Part shown: positions 51,221 to 64,000 of the stretch, one piece after another
How the letters are laid out: each line of letters begins with the position of its first letter
Position numbering within the stretch: the first letter of the stretch is position 1
Source: Ricinus communis
Taxonomy: Eukaryota > Streptophyta > Magnoliopsida > Malpighiales > Euphorbiaceae
NCBI RefSeq assembly: GCF_019578655.1
Contig: NC_063264.1
Span: forward strand, 2,790,001-2,854,000
Reading direction: 5' to 3'
DNA length: 64,000 nt
Position numbers and translations under genes: made by a program
Notes under the pieces: model-generated
What the model was told of the DNA's origin: nothing
Seen by the model: the letters and a program-made list of their open reading frames with translations, nothing else
Databases searched by the model: none

Positions 51221-53446
51221 TTAGATTACAAAAATAAGCAAAAGCCCCAACAAAAACAGTAGATGAGAGATGACACCCATCTTGATTGTCAGGCTGGCTG
51301 CGTTGTAAGTCACAAAGCTTCCCTCAGGATCGCTGGTGGTCAGCACAATGACAATCCAATTACCATCGGAACCAATCCCAGCTCCTGTATACTTAGTGTC
51401 ATTAAGATAACTCGAGTATTGACTACCTGTGAAGTTAGCGAGTACAAGGGTTGGATCCAAATTAGGAACACAGGCTGGCATTGCCTGTCCATCCCTTGTG
51501 TTAGACACATTTAAATGACATTTAGCTAAAAGACTTTCATAATTATGGAATTGCTGCTCAGTGCCTGGCACAGTGTTGGAGCCTGTGGTGTTTGTACAAG
51601 GCTGATTCTTAAATTGATCAGCTAGTTCTTCTGCAAGACATTCTGCATTCTCATTCTTTGTAAGAGTAGTCAAATTCAAGGATTTTCTGTAGCTGTTGAT
51701 ACCTTCCAAAAGTGTATCCTCCTCTGCAGGAAAATCATGGAGATGGGAAGGTTAGTTTCCAGATCTCAGTTATAGGAATCAGAAAGTCACCAAATACAGC
51801 AAATGTCAATGGATATTAGCACCAGTCTACAATTCCTTTGCATTATTGCAACATGCATTAACTCGTACTCTGAAGTCTGCAAACATGGTGGATTTAAGAG
51901 AACTACTCCACTAACCATTGCAAGCAGACATTTACTTACCCACAAAACAATAACAGAAAATGGATTACTAGAAAGAGCAATTATGATAGAAACTTAGAAT
52001 AAAAAGATATGTTAGAGAAATGAACATTACCAAATTCACACAAGTTGAGCAACTTATACCTTTTTCCCCTTAACTTGGAAAGCACATTTACAAAACTTGG
52101 CAACCTCCAAACAGCAATTTATCAAGTCCCAAAGACTTGTCAGATAAATGCAATTCTAAAACATTTAAAGTAAAAAAAATCATGAACTAGTAAGATTTTG
52201 AAGAAATAGATGCATGAAGTTCCTTTTTACAGCTTAGAATAAGATGGGTACAGCTTTAAATGATCTACCTAAATATGGCTGTGCTTTATGGGGTTGGGGA
52301 TTAGACATGCCAGATCTTTGGTTTTAGGAACAGAATCTGCAATGCAGGTTAGTTATTTAATTAATCTTGGATATGAGATAAAGTGACTACAGTATCAGCT
52401 ATTGATTAATTACAAATTCAAAGCTTCCACTAATCCTCCACAATGGCCTCAATGACCAGACAGTTCTAATTTGTCACACATTATCCAAGATAAGTCAGGA
52501 GAGGTGGTAAAAACAACTGGGATGTGGATGCTGGATATAAGAGAATTTTCTCCAATGCCAAATCTAACACAAATCAATACGATTTCGAACTTTAATCGCC
52601 TAAACTTTTGGATAGAGTAGCCTGTCAACCAAATAAACATAGATTTTTGTTCCTCTCAACGAGCACAAAGACGACCCTGTTCAAATAGATATGAATTTCC
52701 AACTGTAGCAGTCCAAAATCCAACTCTTGTGCATACTTTGAAAAACAAAAAGACAAAAAGAAACGATAACAAAACTAAGGACCCAAAGTTTCAAATAACG
52801 TCAGAATAGTGGACAAGCATTGCCTTGACCATTATATAAATTTGCTAGGAACTATTTGGTTTGCAGGTTCTGATTATACTATTCTAGGTTTCGCATTTGC
52901 AAATCGAGGCCATGGAAACCCAGATGAAGATCAACTTAAATTAAGTAGTTGAATTAAATCTTTGCTTAGTTGGATTGAACTAAGCCCACAAGCAATTTTG
53001 TCACTGTGAACTCACAATATAATACAAAAATCTACTCTGTTAACAAGTAAACTAGTTTCATAATATAGATCTTTAGTTTTAGCAGGAAAAAGAGCAACCA
53101 CCGCAGATTATTATACAATCCAACTATACATATTCTATAAAAAAAGACACTACATTTGATTTAATTAGCAAAAGCAAACACTCCCAAGTCAACTATTATC
53201 GATCAGATCTCATCTAACTTGGCATTTCAAGAAAACACTTGAAAGAAAAGACAGATATACGGAAGACGAAAAACTGAATATCAAGACCAAAAAAATATAA
53301 ACCGTTTCTTGAGAGCCTACGGGTGAAGGATTGAAAAAAGCTTACTTACCATCACAGTTAACTTGGTGATTGACTAAAATGACACAGAGGAGAAAGAATG
53401 GAAGAAGAAGAAGAGGAGGAGGAAAGAATCTTGAAGAAGTTGCCAT
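51221..53446 (-). CDS. GPI-anchored protein of the At5g19230/At3g06035 family
   Basis: A predicted 199-residue secreted protein in two exons, 53446-53350 and 51723-51221, with a 1.6 kb GT-AG intron. The first exon encodes a signal peptide: MATSSRFF, then a Pro/Leu/Phe-rich hydrophobic core ending near VNC at residues 29-31. The mature part starts EEDTLLEGINSYRKSLNL. It carries several Cys residues (AECLAE, NQPCTN, AKCHLN, MPACVP) and Asn-x-Ser/Thr sites (NTTG, NVSN, NFTG, NDTK). The C-terminus ends in a hydrophobic tail (GVISHLLFLLGLLLIFVI) after small residues, the pattern of a GPI-attachment signal. The biochemical function of the family is unknown to me. Arabidopsis has relatives beside both FAF3/APL1 and ANP3, which matches this position. 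The start is the only ATG giving a signal peptide in frame. Confidence 0.9.
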
Positions 53447-54856
53447 TATTATTATGTTTGCTGTTGAATCCAGAAGAGGAGAGAATAGAGAAAATGGGTG
53501 ATAGGTTTTCAAGTGGAAGTTAGGAAGATTGTTACTTTCTTTGGTTGAGTGTTAGTTACTGTGCATCTGCCTCCATTTTCTTTACTCAGAAGCATTTGCC
53601 AACCGACATAAAACGATAACGTATTATGGACTCTGATAAAAGTCGGAACATTTACATCAAGATTCTTTTCTCCTGTTCTGCGCATTTTATCTTACAAGGC
53701 CGGATTAGTCTAAATAAAACTAATTATCTTATTTATTAAATATATTTATTACTTACTATCATTAACTATCTATAATTAAGAATTAACTAATACAAACGAT
53801 ACATCTAAATAGGTAAACAAGTAAGAATCATAATGTATCTTTATTTATATAAATATTCAGATATATAAAAAAAATTTAAAATATAGAAACAAAATCTTGA
53901 TAAACACTTATTTTTCGTAAATAAATTATTGGTATGAAATTGATATTTTTATATAAATTATTATATTAAACATTAATTAAGATATTATTTTATAATAAAT
54001 ATAAAAATAGTCTATTAAATATTAATGAAAAATTTAATATCAATTTATATAAATATAATCATGATCTTATTTAATAAGCTAATAAAGTTATCATATCCTT
54101 ATCATATATTATTAACATTAGCTTTATTAAATTATTATTATTATATATTTAATTAAATATCATATAAATGAAATATCTAATTTAACAGTCGCGAACAAGT
54201 CGCCCGACGCCCGAGCAAATCGCTGATTAAGTTATAAAAACCAAAAAAGATACAATTATTAAGATCCACTTGGACCCATCATCGTCTTCTCCACCAATCA
54301 CCTCCACATCACCGCCGTATATCTACGACAATAACTGCCACATTATCATAGAAATCATTTTGGATAGCAACAATAAGACTGTATCACTCCAGAAACACAT
54401 AAAATGATGATCAGAGCATGATCATCATCGGCAGACGTCATCACTATTATAGTTTATATTGTGAAATTTTAATGGCATTTTATGAGTTAGGATTGATTTC
54501 AGTTAGAATTTTAACTGTCCTACACAATAGAATATTACATTTCTTGGTATGGCTTCTCTTGCATTGCATATTTGAAAAATCTTGGAGCAGCAGCAACTCG
54601 TAGAATATTCCGTGATTCGTAATTAGTTACAACAGCTGTGTACTTTTCAGGAATCACATGATTTACCTCACAAATACAGACACATACAAATTGGTGGATG
54701 CAATTGAATTTGGATAACGTGGCACTGACTCGCCAATACTATAGTCCCACCTAAGCAAATTTTGCACCTCTTCTTTCTCCAGTACTCCACAGCTCTATAC
54801 ATGCAAGATTTTCCTTCACTTCACTTTCCAATTTTCTCCCTGGAGTTTTCAACAAA
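53447..54856. other. Divergent promoter region between the GPI protein and APL1 genes
   Basis: About 1.4 kb. The 53700-54190 part is extremely AT-rich; flanks are more balanced. Close to APL1, an ACGTGG element lies at about 54717-54723 and a CT-rich leader runs from 54765 to 54850. No coding frame with family motifs was found. Confidence 0.55.
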
Positions 54857-58145
<3,289 letters not shown>

Positions 58146-58614
58146 TTGTTCTATTCATCCTTCCATCCTTTTTTTTGTTGATCAGGATGGAAACCAGAAA
58201 ATAAAGTGTTAGAGAAACTTGAATTGGCGTCAACAGAACCCTTTTATTTTTCCCACTTTTCAATGAAATCACTGACATCGACTTCCGATATATAGTTTCA
58301 AGCAATACATGCACTTTCTCATAATACCTTGGGAACCCCGATTTGCATTAGGAATAGAAATAGATCCTACCCAAGTTCTTGGACTCAACCGAGATTATTA
58401 CACAAGTTAATCAACATTCATAGTATATCTTCGGTAAGGTTTCATTGTCCCTCTTACTTTCATTGATACCCTTTCATGCGAGTCTCCATTAATTTTGTAA
58501 GAGCTTCTGAATTCTCATTGATGTGTTTCATCGCATAAGATGAAGAATAAGACACTGGAAGGTTGGAAAGAGAAGCAAGCAGCCATAAAATTATAAATTG
58601 AATCATCACTGGAA
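58146..58614. other. Shared 3' region of APL1 and RH58
   Basis: About 470 bases between converging stop codons. Short AT-rich polyadenylation-like motifs occur on both strands. Untranslated ends of the two transcripts could overlap here. Confidence 0.6.
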
Positions 58615-60086
58615 CTATAAAATAAGCTCTTCACAATTGAACATTAGTTCATTTTCATATCTTTGCAGAACAAACCGCTCCTCTGGTGTAATAATATTGG
58701 TGGCATAGCATTTTTCATCTGAAAAAGGTTTCCTGCCTGTTCTTCCAGCGCGATGAAGATAATCTACGGCAGTTCTCGGCAGCTCAAAGTTGTATATATG
58801 AGTTGTTTCTGGAAGGTCAACCCCTCTTGCAGCTATATCAGTTGCTACAAGAAGATAGCCTCCTCCCTGCTTTACTTCCTGTACGCAGAACTCTATTAAA
58901 ATAATAAGCAAAATAATATAATAAACAAAAACAACCAAATGTGGACTTTACCCCTAACAAGTCAATGGTTTATCGCCTTATTTTTCTTGAAATTTTATTT
59001 GTATTTTCTTTGCAATGCTATGCAGTATGAGTATATGGATCTTAATAAGAATTAAGAGTATTTAGCAACATGTTCATAATACTTTCTAACAATTGATTAA
59101 ATAATATAGAAACTAAAATGAAAATTTGAAAGGACTTTTTTATTTGAATGGCTTAAAATAATGGATTGAGACAAGGTATCTGTGCCAATTGCCACAATCA
59201 ATATTCAGGCACTTAAGAAAGTGGATAGCGCTTACTGATAATGAAGCTGCTCGTAAATTGAAATTCATGTCTTCCTCCAGAAGAAGGATATCTGAACAAT
59301 CACTATACGAAGTTTCTAAGAAATCAACCAAGAGAGTTGTTGGTGGAGCATGTCCGGCCTTTTTTGATTTCTCAGACTATAGAAATCAAAATGATATGAA
59401 TTAATTTACTACACTAGCCTGTCCTTTTACATAAAGAAAGAAATATAGAAGTTCGACAGGATATTGATATAGTATATGATTATATTTAACAAGTTTTATG
59501 TATATACTCTATTTGTCAGTCACACCTCATTCATTGTCATAAAGAATTATATTACTTGGAACAAATGACACAGTCGGCTAGCTGAAGAGACCTTTTTAGG
59601 CTTGACTGAGATTGATGGAATTTAAAAATTAACATACAACTATACTTGACCTTTGTGATGTTCAAAAAGAAAAGCCTGGCGTTTGCTACATGCTACTCGT
59701 TAATGCTTGTCAGCAGACTCAGACTTATAATTATCTGACAGGCTAGACAAGATCACAAATGATTCATATAAAATCAGTTTTACTGGTGACAGTGCCTAGG
59801 AGATTTCTTCTGGCTATCATTATGAGGGAAAGCAACATTACCAAATTACAGATTACTCAGAATTAAAAGCAGAATCTAAGCTCATCCTAATGAGTCATGA
59901 TAACATTTAGTGATTTTATCAATTTTCTAAAATTAGTACATTTAGGTAGAATGCTGCACAAACCTGCTCGCCAACAAAAACAATGCCAGACTTGGGTGCA
60001 TCACACTGCAACAAGGAGAGCAATATTTGATGCCTCTGGTTTTTACTGCATATCTATGAAAGAAAGCACCATTACTAACACACTTA

Positions 60087-60121
<35 letters not shown>

Positions 60122-61800
60122 GAAAAGATGATACTCAGGAACAGGTTAAAATAAAGTCGCAACAATATAAAATGTGAATATTTGCTCACAGTGATTGAAC
60201 CAGGAAGCATAATAGATTAAGTATCATCCAAAATTTCTTACTACAAATCTATGCTGCAGGCACGACGGCATAGGCTGAACAGGATTAATATGAACATGAA
60301 CTGCATCACTCTGTAAATCATACGGAGAATGGAAGTAACCTTGGTTCCAACATTGTATAAAATCCCAGTAATTAGAACCTTCTAGCAATAACTGTTTCTA
60401 TATCCAACAAACCTTGGTCCATTTCTGCTGTATGCAATCATACAAAAATCGTCTATGCTGAGGGATGGATGCACTAGCAAAAACAGTCTGACGGCTATTG
60501 CATGATGAATATGATGTTAAAAGTTTCCGGAGAGAACTGACTTGTTTTGAAGAGTTGAACATGAAATCCACCTAATGAAAGGATGAAAAATAAAGTTTCA
60601 TTCCTTCAGATCACTTTAGTTTTATTTTCCAAAAACTCGGCACGTCTACTCAAAAGAAAAGCCTTTTTTCATGTTTCAGTCTTTAGTTATGTAGAAAACA
60701 TATGACATAGACTAAAGCCAGAAGAATTACCTCGTCAATAACCAGCACCTGCATTGAATCAAGTTTGAATATATGTTTCTCAAGCATTTGGCACAAACTT
60801 GCTATTGTTGCCACCACAATTTTAGGAGGCTCCGCCTGAAAGTCATATTTTCTCCTCTTAACATCAGCAATACAAACAAAAAGACTTAACAAGCCATATG
60901 ACATAAAAAAAATGCCACACCTTTAACCAACTCTTATGTCTTCTCAACATCCCACCATCAAGAAGTGCCATTACAGTAACATCCATTGGCTTTGCAGCCA
61001 ACATCCTAGCAACTTTAGTAACCTTATTTCCCCAAGAAAATATAATATCAACAGCAACAACAATCCAATTCAATAGTAACAAAAAAAAAAAACTTCAAAC
61101 TTAAAAATTCCAAAATGAATCCTCACTTGCATTCCTAATTCTCGGGTAGGCACAATAATAAGTGCTTGCACAGCAGACCTTTGAGCATTAATGACAGAAT
61201 ATATCAACAAAAGGTACGCAAGTGTCTTCCCAGAACCTGTCTAGGGATCCAAAAACAAGAACTAGATTAGCTATTTTCTTTTGTAAAGAGACTTATAATT
61301 TACAAAAAGAGGCAAAATTAACCTGGCCATGAAGTATACAGTCCTGCCCACTAAAAAGAACAGGCAAAGCTTGTCTCTGTACATCTGTTGGCATCACATA
61401 CCCAATTTCTTCCATCCTTAAAACAGGTTGAAAGAAAAATGTTGCATTTGTTAGAGCTATTAAAATGATCAAATTTGTTTTTTTTTTTTCAAATATTGAA
61501 ACTTTACCTGTGCAAAACTGGCTCCGGGACGTAATTTTGGCAAAGCTCTCGGAGTGTTAAGAAATGGTTCGATTTAGGGTCGAATTGTTCTTCTTCTTCT
61601 TCTTCTTTGGTTATTAGAGAAGTAGAAGAGTTTAGAACAGCCTGTAAATGGCTGAAACTGAGTGTAGAGAGTAAACCTCTGTTTTTGAAGAGATTAAGAT
61701 TATCATTGCTAGTTGATTGGAGCAAGAAACGGTGTCGTTGTGTACTTGGTTTACAGAAGCAGAAGGAGAGAAGCTGCGTATGCGAAGTAGAAGAAAACAT
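58615..61800 (-). CDS. RH58: DEAD-box-family ATP-dependent RNA helicase 58, chloroplast
   Basis: The predicted protein has 476 residues; Arabidopsis RH58 has about 472. Exons: 61800-61508, 61416-61323, 61240-61127, 61022-60921, 60835-60731, 60571-60413, 60310-60242, 60053-59964, 59376-59236 and 58878-58615. Residues 1 to about 60 are Ser/Phe-rich like a plastid transit peptide. Helicase motifs in order: Q-motif region (YVMPTDVQRQALP), TGSGKT (130-135) for ATP binding, PTRELG, motif II as DEVD (split by an intron after VIDE), motif III as SAS, then GIVFVGEQ, VATDIAARGVDLP and HRAGRTGR. DEVD and SAS replace the usual DEAD and SAT, as I recall for RH58 itself. The C-terminus (EERFVLQRYENELMFNCEE) is typical of the subfamily. 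A longer frame begins 99 bases upstream, but MFSSTSHTQ begins the transit peptide best. One intron holds a (TA)n tract at 60090-60119. Confidence 0.94.
60090..60119. repeat. (TA)n microsatellite inside an RH58 intron
   Basis: About 15 TA units lie between the exons ending at 60242 and starting at 60053 (minus strand). The tract is away from both splice borders. Confidence 0.85.
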
Positions 61801-62092
61801 GGATATGATATGATATGATCTCTCTTTAGTTTCAGAGTCCGAATCAGCAATTAATCGATAAAATTTGGATACTGTTTCTCTGTAAACAGCAGTCGGCAAT
61901 GGGACACGTATTTCTCTTTATTACTTTGACAATATTACGCCAGCTCCACTTCTACATGTAAACTACACGTTGATTAATTTTTCAAGAGCTATCTAATTGA
62001 ATTTATCTAATCAAATATAAATAATATCTAATTTACTTTATTTATTAAAATAAAATTAAAAAATTTAGTGATATATTTTTTTAAATAAATAT

Positions 62093-62100
<8 letters not shown>

Positions 62101-62126
<26 letters not shown>
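62101..62126. repeat. (TA)n microsatellite
   Basis: Thirteen AT units within AT-rich DNA, possibly internal to the candidate Helitron ending at 62636. Confidence 0.85.
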
Positions 62127-62130
<4 letters not shown>

Positions 62131-62607
62131 TTCTGAAATTTAAAATTATTTTGTCATCTATGTTTAATTTTTGACACATAAATTTTTTATTATGATATAT
62201 ATATTTAATTTTTTTACATATAATTCAATTTGTATGTAATTTTATAATTTTTTATTAATTTATTAATTTATAAATTATATTTCTAACTAAATATTAATTT
62301 TAATGTTAAAAATAATATATTAATTATATTTCATATATTATATTAACTAATAAATAATTTTTTAATAAGATAATGATATATTCTATCCTAGAAATAATAT
62401 ATTAATTATTATAATTGATTAATAAATAATTCTAATAATTTTATACTAGTGTATTAATAAAATTTTAAAATTTTAAAAGAAAATTTAAAATATTCTAAAA
62501 TAGTTAGTTTGTTGTTTTTTTAAAATTTTTATAAATTCGTATTAAATATTATAAATCTTATTAAATTAAATCTACCATTTTAATTTTATAATCAAAATAA
62601 TAATAAC

Positions 62608-62636
62608 GGTCGTGTAATGCACGAGTAAATAACTAG
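62608..62636 (+). mobile_element. Probable Helitron 3' terminus
   Basis: The only GC-containing motif in a long AT stretch is a small palindrome, TCGTG-TAATG-CACGA (62610-62624). It is followed eight bases later by CTAG, with T as the next base. A short hairpin 8-12 bases before CTRR and insertion before T is the diagnostic Helitron end. Plant non-autonomous Helitrons often close with a similar hairpin and ACTAGT. The 5' end (TC after A) cannot be located reliably, so the element's extent upstream is unknown. No Rep/helicase frame is present nearby. Confidence 0.5.
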
Positions 62637-64000
62637 TATTTTTATTTAACTTTTAAATTTTATTAAATTTATTTAGATAAATATATGTAATAAATTTATT
62701 TAATTACAATTCTATATTCATATAAATATATATTATTAGTTCTTCACTAGCTGAAATTTTACTTTTACGACGAATATAAATATAAGGGAATGACTATCCT
62801 TATTGTGCAGCCTACATCGTCTAATGGGCCTCTTATAATTCTAATATTATTAATTGAACACAGTTAAATCGAACCAAGTCAATGGATGTAAGGCATATTA
62901 TTTTGTAATAAAGAATTTTTTTAAAAAAAAATTAATTTATAACTAAACATTAGCATATTTTATTATTTTTCAAATATAATATTTAATTTAATTAATTTTT
63001 AATCATCAGTAATAATAATAAAAAAACTGAATTAATATAAATACTACATCTAATAGTAATACCAATAAGGCAAATACGCCTTAGATTCATCTCCCTTAAT
63101 AATGTTAGTTTTAGCTTTTTTAAACAAAAAGGTTATACATTGGATTGAGTAATAGGATAACCAATTGGATAACCTTTTACCTTTGAATGACAGAGTATTT
63201 TCCTTTGTAGTTGGTTGGGTTTTTACCAGACATCCTAATCTTTTGCGTCTTTTTAATATGAATTCTTAATAGAATCAAACTGTAACTTATATTTTTTATC
63301 ATCAATTCAGTTACCAAAAATTTCAGAAAAATATGAATCTTTGATGTCATTCGGATTCGATAGTGCCTAATGTACGGTGGTGATGTTGGGACAAACGGTG
63401 AATATATATAAAATATATTCTATTTTCTCAAAGAAAGCCCTTGCATTTTAACGTATTTATAGAAATAAGTTTTATATTTCAAAATATCTAGTGGGGCCCT
63501 GTTTTATCATTTTATGTTGAAATAATTGCAGCAATAATTATAAATCCTTTTAGAATGAAAAATCAAAAAAAAAAAAAAAAAAAAAAAAAGAAAAAGCAAC
63601 CATGACTTATGAGAAATGAAAAAGTAGCAAGCACGGCTTATTTACTCATAATTTTTTATGCTAGTTTTTTAAATAAAAATAAAAAATAGGATTTATATTT
63701 ATTTATAGTATTTTTCTAAATAAAAATAAAAAATAATTTTAACATATATTTTTTTATATTTTTCTTTGTATAGAAAGTTATTCATTTTTATTTACTTCAA
63801 ATCTACTTTTATGTTTAAAATATTACTTAAATAAAAATAATTTTTATATAAAATAAATATATTTTATAGATATTTATAAAAATAAAAATTTTTCCTTCCG
63901 TTAAAATAATTTTATATTTTAATTCATATAAACTTATAAAAATATCTATATAAATATTAATCATTAATGATCATCGTTTGTTTCCCCTTCTATCAATATT

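Larger units (their letters stand above)
61801..64000. other. AT-rich intergenic DNA upstream of RH58
   Basis: The first 120 bases should hold the RH58 leader and promoter. Beyond 61980 the sequence is extremely AT-rich. It includes a (TA)n tract at 62101-62126, a Helitron-like 3' end at 62608-62637 and an A run of more than 20 bases at 63566-63589. No coding region was recognised to the window end. Confidence 0.5.

Overview
This window is nuclear DNA of a eudicot plant. Genes are split by short AT-rich GT-AG introns, intergenic DNA is very AT-rich with long (TA)n and poly(A/T) tracts, and all recognisable proteins are closest to families described in Arabidopsis and tobacco. A rosid, perhaps a member of the Malpighiales such as Euphorbiaceae, is my guess from general appearance only. 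There is no operon, CRISPR array, organelle DNA or intact virus. I rebuilt splice junctions by eye from frame continuity, intron borders and remembered family sequences, so exon edges are predictions. In every multi-exon gene the exon lengths add up to one uninterrupted frame.

Layout: (1) 1-1536, minus: 5' part of a CHR12/CHR23 (MINUSCULE) SWI2/SNF2 ATPase gene running off the left edge. (2) 4554-5819, minus: single-exon F-box protein. (3) 9022-12418, minus: 11-exon SPOUT RNA methyltransferase (C9orf114/SPOUT1 type). (4) 13241-18669, minus: 13-exon KAPP, a membrane-anchored FHA-PP2C phosphatase. (5) 18670-30946: a 12 kb gene-poor stretch with a 125-bp MITE, a (TA)40 hairpin and an approximately 970-bp foldback element. 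(6) 30947-31975, plus: intronless FANTASTIC FOUR gene. (7) 31976-41033: gene-poor, with short duplications, a CCAAT-type array and a decayed coding island. (8) 41034-45934, minus: 17-exon NPK1/ANP-type MAPKKK with two GC-AG introns. (9) 47846-50473, plus: peroxisomal adenine nucleotide carrier (PNC). (10) 51221-53446, minus: GPI-anchored protein of the At5g19230/At3g06035 family. (11) 54857-58145, plus: plastid ADP-glucose pyrophosphorylase large subunit (APL1 type). (12) 58615-61800, minus: chloroplast RNA helicase RH58. (13) 61801-64000: AT-rich DNA with a probable Helitron 3' end.

The genes do not form one pathway. Their order is what matters. As I remember Arabidopsis numbering, CHR23, the SPOUT protein, KAPP, FAF3, the GPI proteins, APL1 and RH58 lie in the same order at At5g19310 down to At5g19210. 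CHR12, FAF4, ANP3 and a GPI protein lie at At3g06010-06035. The window looks like the unfractionated version of that duplicated block, with an F-box gene and a PNC gene added. I found no strong candidate for a new biological system. The best leads are the paired GC-AG introns, the (TA)40 hairpin, several undescribed non-autonomous transposons and a decayed coding island near 40 kb.
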